Assembly (NCBI GenBank): GCA_023014365.1
Contig: JAEBUN010000013.1
Coordinates: 248,001-312,000 of the forward strand
Direction of reading: 5' to 3'
Source of the DNA: Lepiota brunneoincarnata
Taxonomy: Eukaryota; Basidiomycota; Agaricomycetes; Agaricales; Agaricaceae
Length of the DNA stretch: 64,000 bases
A program made the position numbers and the translations under genes. Every line of letters starts with the position of its first letter. The first letter of the stretch is position 1. The notes below the pieces were generated by a model, which was not told the DNA's origin, ran no database searches, and saw only the letters and a list, made by a program, of their open reading frames with translations. Positions 21,375-31,432 of this stretch are shown here, piece after piece.

Positions 21375-22499
21375 ATGGCCTCCTCCGCAAAAATTAACAC
21401 ACCCCCAACCTTTAATGGAGAGACCGACTACTTCCGCCTCTGGAAGGATGCAGTACAACTATACATCGATGCAAAGCCAGGAGCCTTTTCCGATGACAAG
21501 ACCAAGATACAATTCGCCCTTTCATACATGTCCACCGGCCCCGCCGCAACATGGAGAGGAGCATTCTTGGAATCAAACAAAGAACTTGATGGAAGCCAGA
21601 CCCTTCCGACATGGAAGAAATTTCTCGAAGGACTCGATACATCCTTCGCCCCAAACAATGTCCCCGCCGATGCAATGGACAGAATCCGCCACCTCAAACA
21701 GAATGGACGATATATCGATGATTACATATCCCAGTTCCAGATACTCGCCTATCAGGCCGACCTTGGAGATGGAGTGGCGGCGGTCAACTATTTCAAGAAC
21801 GGGCTGGATCGCCCCGTCGCAATCAAGACAATTAGCCTCAATCCAGGAAACAAACTCAGCGACTGGTTCAAGCAAGCTCGAACAGCATATCAAATACTAC
21901 AAACTCAACGCGACTATATGCAAACTCGAGGAACTCCCTCGTTTCCAACGACTTCGCGCACTCGCCCATTTAAAGGGAAAAGAAATGCTTTTACGCGCCG
22001 TGTCCCACTGCCCTATCAAGCAACAGACCCTAACGCAATGGATATTGACCAACTCGCCGAAGCAGTCTACAACCTCGACTTTGAGGACGAGCCAGATCTA
22101 CTCGCCGAGGAAGCTGATGAAGACGAGGAGACCGAAGAAGACAGACTCCACCAGTTGGTACAAGAACGCACCCGCGAAGCCCTCAATGCAATCCTCACGG
22201 ACGCCCAAAGAAAGGATCTCAAAGAAAAGAGATGCTTCAACTGCCGCAAGACTGGACACTTCGCCCGCGAATGCCCCACCAAGAAGACAATATATCGTCG
22301 ATCCGAATTACCCCGCAATTTGGATGCCAGAAACCGGTCAAATGCGATATCCAGAAGAAGACAAGCAAGCTACAGGAAAAAGAACTCGCTATACAACATA
22401 CTAGAAGATGCAACCGACGAAGAAGTCGAGGACATCTACGAACATTTTGCAAATGAATCCAACCACCCAGATGCCCCTCTGGTTAAGGATTTTGCCTAA
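21375..22499 (+). CDS. gag: Gypsy-1 Gag
   Basis: The protein has 374 residues from ATG 21375. The N-terminal capsid-like region (TPPTFNGETDYFRLWKDAVQ..., WRGAFL, FAPNNVPADAMDRIRHLKQ) matches the retrotransposon gag family. An acidic linker (FEDEPDLLAEEADEDEETEED) follows, then one CCHC zinc knuckle, CFNCRKTGHFAREC. It should form the particle and bind RNA. The frame ends at TAA 22497-22499, just after the heptamer GGATTTT (22487-22493), a -1 slip site into pol. The upstream in-frame open region suggests that the true N-terminus may be longer. Confidence 0.92.
   Translation: MASSAKINTPPTFNGETDYFRLWKDAVQLYIDAKPGAFSDDKTKIQFALSYMSTGPAATWRGAFLESNKELDGSQTLPTWKKFLEGLDTSFAPNNVPADAMDRIRHLKQNGRYIDDYISQFQILAYQADLGDGVAAVNYFKNGLDRPVAIKTISLNPGNKLSDWFKQARTAYQILQTQRDYMQTRGTPSFPTTSRTRPFKGKRNAFTRRVPLPYQATDPNAMDIDQLAEAVYNLDFEDEPDLLAEEADEDEETEEDRLHQLVQERTREALNAILTDAQRKDLKEKRCFNCRKTGHFARECPTKKTIYRRSELPRNLDARNRSNAISRRRQASYRKKNSLYNILEDATDEEVEDIYEHFANESNHPDAPLVKDFA
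22487..22493 (+). promoter_or_regulatory. Putative -1 frameshift heptamer G GAT TTT
   Basis: In the gag frame the codons are AAG GAT TTT GCC TAA. Slipping back one base gives GGA TTT TGC CTA and enters the pol frame, whose previous stop (TAA 22484-22486) lies immediately upstream. The overlap window is only 13 nt and contains this heptamer. As I recall, GGAUUUU is a known slip site in dianthoviruses. No downstream pseudoknot was tested. Confidence 0.6.
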
Positions 22500-25400
22500 G
22501 GAGACTAGCCACCACGTCTAGCCCTCCACAAAGACCTCCTTCCCTTTCCTATTCACAAAATGATATTAATGTTGTAAAGTTACAGGAATCGTCAGCACGC
22601 GTAATACATCTACCCTGTCGAATCTGAAAACACAAGATCGCTAAGGAAGGACCTGAAAGCGTGGAACTACTCGCCCTACTCGACTCAGGAGCAGCAGGAA
22701 ACTTCATTGACCCCGGAATGGTCAAACAACATTCATTCAAAACAACACCCCTCGATCGACCCATCGAAGTACGAAATGCCGATGGATCTGTTAACGAAAA
22801 TGGAACAGCCACCCACTACACGACCCTCAACCTAACGGTTAACGGAAAGAATATGGAGATCAAACCAAAAGTAGTCTCCCTCGGAAGCCCAAGACTCATC
22901 CTTGGATTCCCTTGGCTTGCAGAACACAACCCAGACATCGACTGGGATGCCAAACAATTACGCTGGAGAAACGAACGTTGGGACAACACTATATTCCGAG
23001 AACTCATCCAATCCATGGAACCCGATTGGATCTACAACGACCAACTCAACCACATCTCCACACTAGAGCCCACAAGCTTCGAAGAAATCAACTTCAAAGC
23101 CTCCGCATCACAATTCCTCGCCGTACAACACGGAGAGAAGAAAAACGACGACCCAAGAAAAGTCGTACCCACGGAATTCCACGAATACCTCCCAGTATTT
23201 AGCAAGAAACAAGCCGAACGATTCCCCCCACAACGACCATGGGACCACAAAATTGAACTCAAAGAATCATTCAAACCAATTGCCATGAAGTCCTACCGAC
23301 TCTCCCTCAATGAAGAAAAGGAACTCGACACGTTCCTAGAAGAAAACCTTCAAAAGGGATACATTCGACCATCCGAATCGCCAATGGCATCACCTTTCTT
23401 CTTTGTAGGAAAGAAAGATGGAAAACTACGCCCCTGTCAAGACTACAGGTACCTCAACGAGCATACCGTCAAAAATGCGTACAACCTTCCCCTCATCTCT
23501 CACATTCTCGACAAACTTCGAGGATCAAAATACTTTACCAAACTCGACGTACGAGCAGGATACAACAACATCCGCATACGCAAAGGAGATGAATGGAAAG
23601 GAGCCTTCAGGACACCCCGAGGACTATTCGAACCCACGGTTATGTTCTTTGGAATGTGTAACTCCCCAGCAACATTCCAAACCATGATGGACTCATTATT
23701 CCGAAAACTCATCGACAATGGAGGAGTAATCGTTTACATGGACGACATCCTCATTCACGCAAAAACGAAACAAGAACTTCGACGCCTCACAAGAGAAGTA
23801 CTCAAGATACTCAAGGACAACGATTTATACCTCAAAACCGAGAAATGCGAATTCGAACGACAACGACTCGAATATCTAGGAGTTATTATCACTCCCGACT
23901 CAGTTTCGATGGACCCAGCAAAGCTCAAAGGCATCGCTGAATGGCCAACACCAACTACCCCGCGCGACGTACGGAAATTCATAGGATTTTGCAACTTCTA
24001 TCGAAAATTCATACACCAATACGCCACATGGGCAAAACCTCTCAATGCCCTAATGTCCAAAACCAAGAAATTCGAATGGACAGAAGAATGCCAGAACGCC
24101 TTCGATACTCTCAAGAGAAAATTCCAAAGCGAACCGGTATTAATGGTCCCCGACCGAGACAAACCCTTCGAAATCGAATGCGACGCATCACTATTTGCAT
24201 CAGGAGCAGTCCTACTCCAACGCGACAACAATGGAGTTAAACACCCAGTCGCATACTTCTCGAAAGGATTCTCACCAGCCGAACGCAACTATCATTGCTC
24301 CGAACAGGAACTCTTCGCCATTATCCGAGCACTCAAAGAATGGCGCCACCACATAGAAGGATCATCACACAGGACCATCGTATGGTCAGATCACGACAAC
24401 CTTCGCCGCTGGAGAAAACCCGAGGACCTCAGCAGAAGACAAGCCCGATGGATTGCCTACATGCAACGATTCGACATCGAAATCCGACATATCCCTGGAA
24501 AGAAAAATGGACCAGCAGATGCCCTTTCCAGACGACCCGATCATGAACCCAAGACAAGAGACAATAAACAGGTCGTTGCACTCCCTGACAAATTCTTCAC
24601 CCCAGAACAGCCACAACATATCCATATTATCGACGAAAACACTAAAAAGGAAATAAAAGAGCTGTGGAAGAAAAAGAAACAGACCGACATCGCCCAAGAA
24701 GATGACTCAGGACACCCACGCGTTCAAGGAAAGCTATTTATACCACAAGATCTACACCTCAGACGCCGCTTACTGCAAAGAGTACACGACTCACCCACCG
24801 CAGGACACCCTGGAATCGCAGAAACAACTAGAAAACTCCAGGAATACGCCTACTGGCCCGGGATGCGATCATTTGTCAAAAACTACGTCAAAGGATGTGG
24901 TGCTTGCCAACAATACAAGATCAATCGCCACCCCCTAAAACCACCGCTTCAACCTATCCCTGGACCCCGTTCTACCCGTCCATTCTCGAACATCTCGATG
25001 GATCTTATCACAGACCTACCCCCGGACGGACCCCATGATTCTATACTGGTCGTGGTCGACCAGCTTACGAAGGGGATAATTCTAGAACCTACTGCGAAAA
25101 CCGCCAATGCGGACAAGATTGCCGAAATTCTTATCAAACGGCTATTCTCTAGATTTGGCCTTCCCGAGAAAGTTCTCAGTGATCGCGACCCCAGATTCGC
25201 TGCCAAATCCATGAAAGAATTCTACAAACAACTCGGAATCGAACAAGCACTCTCTACCGCCTACCACCCCCAGACAGACGGACAAACAGAGCGATTCAAT
25301 CAAGAAATAGAACTCTACCTTGGCATCTATTGCTCATCAAACCCGAACAAATGGGTAAAGGCACTCCCACTCCTGGAATATGTCCACAACTCGAAAACAC

Positions 25401-26155
25401 ATGCCGAACACCAACATACCCCATTCGAACTCCTCTATGGATCAAGCCCCAAAGGATTTCCGACCTCCGAGGAGCCAACGAACATTCCAGCAATAGGAGA
25501 GAAGTTTAAATACCTCGCCAAGATACGCCAAGAAGCCCAAGCTGCGCATGAACAAGCCAGACTAAAAATGGCTGCAAGATATAACCGGCCAGATATCAAT
25601 CTAAAAGTTGGACAGAAGGTTTGGCTCGACAACCGCAACCTCCCAATTCAGTACGCCTCAAAGAAACTGGCCCAACGCCGAGAAGGTCCCTTCACCATAA
25701 CAAGAAAACTCGGACCTGTAACCTATGAACTAAAATTACCCATCAAATGGAAGATCCACAACAAGTTTCATGCGAGCCTCCTAATGCCTGCAGAAGAGAA
25801 CGACACACATGGGGAATACAACACAGCCCCACCACCCGACCTTGTAAATGGAGAAGAAGAATACGAGGTCGAGTCAATACTGCGCCACAGAAAATTCCGG
25901 AACAAGTATCAATTCCTAGTCAGATGGAAAGGATACCTTCCCACTGAGGATTCCTGGGAGCCAGAAGCAAACCTGGAGAACGCCAAGGAAGTCATTGAAG
26001 AATATAAAAGGGCCCACGAGCTAGACAACCCCACCAATGACCCAACCACCCAACACTCGAGCAACCACTCCAGACCTCCCAGAGCCAGACAACGATGGAC
26101 GCCTTCTCATCCGGGAAAGAATCATATCCCTGGCGAACCGCGTCGAAGGAAATAG
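22487..26155 (+). CDS. pol: Gypsy-1 Pol with chromodomain; one in-frame TGA
   Basis: The pol frame opens at 22487, overlaps gag by 13 nt and runs 1223 codons to the TAG at 26155, with one TGA at 22625-22627. Domains: protease (LLALLDSGAAGNFID, catalytic DSG, about 22676), reverse transcriptase (FFFVGKKDGKLRPCQDYRYL, FTKLDVRAGYNNIRI, VIVYMDDILIHA about 23735), RNase H (FEIECDASLFASGAVL, EQELFAI), integrase with HHCC finger (VHDSPTAGHPG...CGACQQ) and catalytic residues in ISMDLITDLP, VLSDRDPRF and GQTERFNQE, and a C-terminal chromodomain (YEVESILRHRKFRNKYQFLV, WKGYLPTEDSWEPEANL). No ATG precedes the protease, so expression should be by -1 frameshift from gag. The TGA would then stop the product before the protease unless it is read through. 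Confidence 0.93.
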
Positions 26156-27251
26156 CCAACCTAACCCTGCCACCAATACCGTTGACGACCAACCAGACAG
26201 GACCAACAGTCCTTATATCATCCGGCATACCTTCCTTCCCTCCAACCAACCCGAGATACGATCCATCCTTCTACACGAAGTTCCCTTTCATATTACCGGA
26301 ACCCGTCTTAAACGCAGTCCAGCGATGGTACCCCTGGTCGACACCTGCTGGAAGACATTTACTGCTCTTCTGTATCACAAGCGCCTCGTCCACGACCGAA
26401 CAACAGAATTCGAAGAACTATGCGCCACTATTCTTTCTAGCGCAACAGAGGAACAGGACCGCAACACCATTTCTGCCATGCTATCAACCGCTCTCACCGA
26501 ATTCCCGTTCGAGAGTCCGATCCCAAGCCCGAGCAATGGAAGCGGAAGTCAGGACCGCCCTATCCTACCTATCGGGACCACCACCCAACCTCCCAACCCT
26601 CCCATGGTGGATACGAGTAACCAACCATCAAGTGTTGTACAAGCTATATCTGCTTCTAATGACGCCCCCGTCGGGACTACCACCACTCACTTATCCACCA
26701 CCCGAACTCGCTGCAATTGCTGCCGTCGATTCGGCCATATCAAAGCAGGATGCCCGCGCTACCAATGTCGATATTGTCGAAAGATTGCCCCAGGCCATTA
26801 CGAGAAGCACTGCGAGAGAAACCCTTACCAGCATCAACCCGCAAGTATGGTACCTGGCCTGTATCGCCGCCCACGAGGAATACCAAGCAGAGCTCGATCC
26901 CTCACACGCGAAACCACAAACAACAATATTCGACACATTGTTGCAAGCACCGAGCAGCGCCCCGCTTCAGCCAGACCCCTCCGCACCCGAATTCAAAATG
27001 CCCCCGTCGTCATTCCGACCACCAACGCCACCACCACATCTGCTAGTGGAAGCCACCGACTTCCTGAATCGATCCTTCGGCACACCCGCCACCATTCACT
27101 CCAGAGAACCCATCGTCATCGACCTCACCCAAGACCCGCCATCCCCAGACCACCAAGTTACCGAAGCGACTCCCCAGAACCCGACCCATACTTCGACTGG
27201 GACCCCATCGCCGAATCAAACATTACAGGAGAGCCTGTCGGACTATACTGA
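26037..27251 (+). CDS. Gypsy-1 accessory ORF3 with tandem zinc knuckles
   Basis: This ORF of 404 residues starts at ATG 26037 inside the 3' end of pol and ends at 27251, close to the purine tract. The middle has a CCHC knuckle (CNCCRRFGHIKAGC) directly followed by a second Cys/His unit (CRYCRKIAPGHYEKHC). Arg/Pro-rich sequence surrounds them. Such C-x2-C...GH...C-P-x-Y...APGH double modules are what I recall from proteins near mushroom Gypsy elements. RNA or DNA binding is likely; the role is unknown. The ORF overlaps a second long ORF (26095-27666) in the next frame for its whole remaining length. Confidence 0.65.
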   Translation: MTQPPNTRATTPDLPEPDNDGRLLIRERIISLANRVEGNSQPNPATNTVDDQPDRTNSPYIIRHTFLPSNQPEIRSILLHEVPFHITGTRLKRSPAMVPLVDTCWKTFTALLYHKRLVHDRTTEFEELCATILSSATEEQDRNTISAMLSTALTEFPFESPIPSPSNGSGSQDRPILPIGTTTQPPNPPMVDTSNQPSSVVQAISASNDAPVGTTTTHLSTTRTRCNCCRRFGHIKAGCPRYQCRYCRKIAPGHYEKHCERNPYQHQPASMVPGLYRRPRGIPSRARSLTRETTNNNIRHIVASTEQRPASARPLRTRIQNAPVVIPTTNATTTSASGSHRLPESILRHTRHHSLQRTHRHRPHPRPAIPRPPSYRSDSPEPDPYFDWDPIAESNITGEPVGLY

Positions 27252-27666
27252 GGATATGTCTGATGAGGACATCAGACCTTACGAAGGGGATAATGTTATG
27301 AACAGTCCAGACCGGGAGGAACAAGAATTACTGTTCGACTTTACAAGATGGGTACAGGAGACTACAGACCAACTACGGGCACAAGAATACGAAGACGAGG
27401 AAGGGGAATACTACACCGCCATGCAGGACCTGGCGAGAGAAGCAGGAATGGAGATAACCTTGGAGGATATATTGGAATACCCCGAGGACGAAGAAGATAA
27501 CCATGGATCAACCGATCCAACCTCCGATACGGATGGAAGCACTGAGAGAATGGAGAGCGAGAACGGAGAGGACTCCATGGAGATACAATCGGGAGAAGGA
27601 GATTATGAGTCAGAGGAAAGCGATGGAACATCGCACAGCAGTAGCGAGAGTACTGACTCATTGTAG
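26095..27666 (+). CDS. Gypsy-1 ORF4, 523 codons, ends inside the 3' LTR
   Basis: The frame is open from ATG 26095 across the internal/LTR border (27294) to the TAG at 27664-27666, so its last 120 or so residues are the LTR-encoded acidic tail. The first part has PWSTPAGRHLLLFCITSAS; the region before the LTR has PIVIDLTQDPPSPD and LSDYTEDMSDEDIRPYEGDN, which looks like a real acidic linker rather than chance. It shares the DNA of ORF3 in a different frame. Whether one or both are made is unresolved. No catalytic domain was seen. Confidence 0.5.
   Translation: MDAFSSGKESYPWRTASKEIANLTLPPIPLTTNQTGPTVLISSGIPSFPPTNPRYDPSFYTKFPFILPEPVLNAVQRWYPWSTPAGRHLLLFCITSASSTTEQQNSKNYAPLFFLAQQRNRTATPFLPCYQPLSPNSRSRVRSQARAMEAEVRTALSYLSGPPPNLPTLPWWIRVTNHQVLYKLYLLLMTPPSGLPPLTYPPPELAAIAAVDSAISKQDARATNVDIVERLPQAITRSTARETLTSINPQVWYLACIAAHEEYQAELDPSHAKPQTTIFDTLLQAPSSAPLQPDPSAPEFKMPPSSFRPPTPPPHLLVEATDFLNRSFGTPATIHSREPIVIDLTQDPPSPDHQVTEATPQNPTHTSTGTPSPNQTLQESLSDYTEDMSDEDIRPYEGDNVMNSPDREEQELLFDFTRWVQETTDQLRAQEYEDEEGEYYTAMQDLAREAGMEITLEDILEYPEDEEDNHGSTDPTSDTDGSTERMESENGEDSMEIQSGEGDYESEESDGTSHSSSESTDSL
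27283..27290 (+). promoter_or_regulatory. Polypurine tract of Gypsy-1
   Basis: GAAGGGGA lies 3 nt before the 3' LTR, the standard place for plus-strand priming. Confidence 0.7.
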
Positions 27667-27991
27667 TATAAATAACACTAGGATGCCATCAGCCAGGATG
27701 TGCATCATGGTCAGGACTGCGGACGACCAGTAGAACAGCCAAGTAACCTATAACGAGTATATAGCACCTCATAGGTATATAAGGCCTGTACAAGTAGAGA
27801 TTAAAGCCCTAAGCTTTAATCTTGTTAACAGCGGTCGTTTACCTCTCTGCCTTAACTTGGCGTCTTCCCTCGTTATCTCATTGAGCGCGATCCACTAAGC
27901 TCTATAAGGCCAACCGTCTCGGACACCTTGTAGAGTGATTGAAGGCCGTCTCCAGTTATCCTCGGATACAGAAGGAGCACGGATCATAACA
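27294..27991 (+). repeat. Gypsy-1 3' LTR (698 bp)
   Basis: It appears identical to the 5' LTR. It is followed by the target duplication GGAAG, after which the Gypsy-2 pol frame resumes. Confidence 0.96.
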
Positions 27992-30900
27992 GGAAGGCTG
28001 CAAAGCAAAGCTTGGAGATTGAGCCATCGAGCTCGGCAAGAATGTATGATCCTCCAGTTGTCTTCCTGAGTACCATGAGTGGCCCGTAATACCTAGGCTT
28101 GGTCTTGCTGCCCACATCGTGGTCGTATTGTGAATTTCTGACCAAAACAAGAGAGCCAGGTGAGAAATCGAAGTTCCAAATTGAATTAGAATACTTCTCG
28201 TTGAACTGTCATATAGACTCGAAACGAGCCTTGAGTACCATATCCTTAACCTTTGTCAGGTCCTGTGGCCGCTTTTGAAGCTGAATTGCCCGGGCTGCAA
28301 GGAGATCGGCTGTTGAGAGGGGCTTGGTGAGATTTGGTGCGAGGTATGTAGCTTCAGCGAGATCAAAGGGAAGGAGGGGTTCGATGCCATGTGCTATGTA
28401 ATAAGGTGAGTACCCTGTAGATTTTTGAATGGATACTCGTTCAGCCCAGAAAACGGAGGGTGCTACTGTAGTCCATCTTTTCTCGTCTCCCTCAGCTGCC
28501 TTTACCAAGGCCTCTCGGACATCAAAATGTCGACGCTCCACGGGACCATTTGCTCAAGAGTTGTAGGGTGAGATCTGGATGTGATTTATCTTGTATTTTT
28601 GTGCAAGGAATTCGACTGCTTGTACGAAGGCGGGGCCATTGTCAGTTACTATTTCTTCGATAGCACCCCATCTGCAGAGGATATCTTCAAAAACAAAGGT
28701 TCCGAGGGTTCGGGCATTCTCGAGACGAAGCATTCGCCACTCGGGGTATGAGGATAGGGAGCAACGTGCGTGGACGATGTAGCGGTAGCCATTTGACTTT
28801 GGCATGAACATTGTGTCTATGTAAGCTTTTCGGAAGAGGGTGAATGGGGTAGGGACCATAGGGGGGATATAGAAATGATGGGAAAGTCTTGTCTGGCACT
28901 CGTGGCATGTTTGGATGTACCAGCATACGTCCTGGTCGAGATGTGGCCACCAGAACCGTTCCAGAAGTCGTATGCGGACAGTGAAGATCCCCTTGTGTCC
29001 CATTTCATCATGGGCCTGACGGATGAGCTTGTAGCGATTTTTCTTGGGTACCACCAGCTTGTGCTTCATCTTTAAGTCCTTCTTCCAAAGCCTGCCGTCT
29101 CGCACGAAAAAACCTGATGCAAATCGAATAAATCGTTTGAAGGCATCGTCAGCCTTGTCCAGAGGTCGTATGGGATCACTGAGGAACGCTTGAACTTGTT
29201 TGAGCTCAAGATCGCGAAGTTTTGCCTTATCCGAGCGAGGGATGGTGGGAGGAGATGATGTAGAGGGAGGAGAGGTTTCGCTTGAAAGGATTTCAATGTT
29301 TGCTGACCTGGGAATGATGTTGGAGGGTGTAGGATACCCAAGGGAGTACACGGATGCTTGAAGTGTTCCGATTTCATTCAAAACTTTGATAGCGAATGTG
29401 TTTGAGGCCCAAGGCCACCAGGAATCATTGGAGGGTGCAGAGGGGTGATGAGGGCATGAATTGCTGAATGAGTTTGCAGAGTTGATCCATTCTTCATAGT
29501 CGTCATTGATTTCAGGGTCTTCTGGGGCTCAGGGGCGTTGTGATAGACCATCTGGGCCATGTTCCTTGCCAGGAATATGCCTAAGTCGAAAATCAAATAG
29601 CAGAATCGCCGAAATCCAGCAGTTGACAGCTGCAGAAGGTTGGATATCTGGATTGTTAATCATACCCTTGATATACTTCGCGTCAACCTCCACAACCAAG
29701 TTCCCCACCCCAATAATCCATATCCTGACGTCCTTCAATGCTCAAAATAGCCCAAATAGCTCTAGCTTAGCTTGAGAGTACCAGGATTCACGTTCGTTGA
29801 GGGTGATTGACCCAAATCTTGATGGGTATCACTTTGTATCATCCCCTAGTTGTGAAAGGATGTATCCAACTGCGATTTTCGATGTATCAACACCTAAGAT
29901 GACCTCGTTAGCACTTGTATAATCAATGGCTCGTATGCATGGCGAGTTTCTTGCTAATTCTTTCAACACATCCATTGCAGCTCGTTCTGCATTCCCAAAT
30001 TCGAAATCTACTCCTTTCTTCGTCAATTTGACCAGGGGTCACGAGATTGCTGCAAAATCTTGAAGAAAAATGCGAAAAGTACCAAGGGTGCCGAGAAACC
30101 CTCGGACCTCAGTGACAGTGGAGCATGGGGGCCAATCAAGGACCTTTTGGATCCGTGAGGTGTTGGGAAGTCATCCCTCATATGGACATAGATGTCCCAC
30201 CACAACAGCTGATGGAGTGCAGAAGCGAGATTTTGGCCCTGAAAATGTTCCTCCAGCATGCTTGATCCGTTGTATAATTCGGTTGACATTCTGGAGATGT
30301 TCCCATATGAAACGTCAAACTCCAGGATTCTCGGCTATGGTCTCGTAGCCATCATTGATTTCGTATCGCGTTTTCGGCCCTTTAATTGGGACATCGTCGA
30401 TGAAGGGAAGGGCAGTATGTGGGATTTCATCCTGGAGGAGGAACGTGAGATCACCTTGCTGAATTTGCATTGAGTTGGTGTATCCCATGGGGATCGAGGT
30501 GAGGCGTAGAGTCCCAAGAGGAGATTGAAATGTGGTAAGATCGCGAGATTCAGGTGCTAGAGCACGCTGGTCAAAGCCAACAAAGAGATCAAATATCCTG
30601 TAGCATCCACGACCGCCAAAGGACTCAGCGTATGTTTCTACAATTGGTGGAACTCCTGCATCCTTGATTGTGACGGCATTGAGGGGCTGGAGATCATGTA
30701 CAAGCCTAAGTGATTTGCCATCCTTTTTGAGCACACAGAACCATCGCGATCGATAGGACAAGTTTGAAGGCTCATAAACACCTCCGGCAATCTTTGCCTT
30801 GATGACCTCGACTACTCGTTGGAAGTTTCCAGGAGGGATGGGTATGTTTCGGAGCAACCAGGGGACATGTTCGATGGTGGGTATAACAATGGGATCAAAA

Positions 30901-31432
30901 TATTCACTTGAGAACTTGCCCTTCTCATCTTCGCTCCATGCGAACCCAAGTTCCTGGGTTCTGATTAGGTAATGGATCAATTTCTCTTCTTCGGGCCATA
31001 GGAACCCATCTGGGTTAACATCCATTGCTGTCTTGTGCTCGAGTGTGTAGCGAGAACCAGGGGAAAAGTTGGGTGGAAAAATAGGAAGGGTAGGAATATT
31101 TTCGAGAGGGTCTGTGGGAATCCGGCGGATGATTCGGTAATCTTCAGGAAGTGTAGTAGCTACTGGCTTGATTCGGTTGGCAACTTTCTTATAGGCATGG
31201 TTTGAGACTGTGTGGTTATAATGTGAGATTTCTGATAAGTTGATTTCATATATTTCTCGAGGCTGATGTAAAGGGGGGAATGGAGTACTTGTGAACGCGA
31301 TTGGTGAGATCATGGACAGGGACAGGTTGATGGTGGAATTAGGAACATTCTGATGGGAAGGTGTGTTGTGTGTGTGGGAATTGGGTAAGGCTATGCTATC
31401 TCCTCGACTATGGTGAGCCAAATCATCGATAT

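Larger units (their letters stand above)
19750..27991 (+). mobile_element. Gypsy-1: young chromodomain LTR retrotransposon
   Basis: The element is 8242 bp long, bounded by identical 698-bp LTRs and flanked by the 5-bp duplication GGAAG (19745-19749 and 27992-27996). Inside are a self-complementary primer site, a repeat-bearing leader, gag, pol with protease, reverse transcriptase, RNase H, integrase and chromodomain, then two overlapping ORFs and a purine tract. LTR identity points to a very recent insertion. The self-priming site and chromodomain place it near the Tf1/sushi type of chromoviruses. One TGA between gag and protease in the pol frame may make this copy defective. Confidence 0.96.

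Noticed and set aside
20638..22404. 588-codon ORF overlapping gag on the same strand
   Set aside because: From about 20950 on it is rich in His, Pro and Asn without domains, while the overlapping frame encodes a clear gag with a zinc knuckle. Only its first 100 codons may be real, as a leader or gag extension.
28209..30317. TGA reassigned to an amino acid, making Gypsy-2 pol intact
   Set aside because: Host genes in the window end in TGA (the sugar transporter at 7608), and CpG decay explains the pattern more simply.
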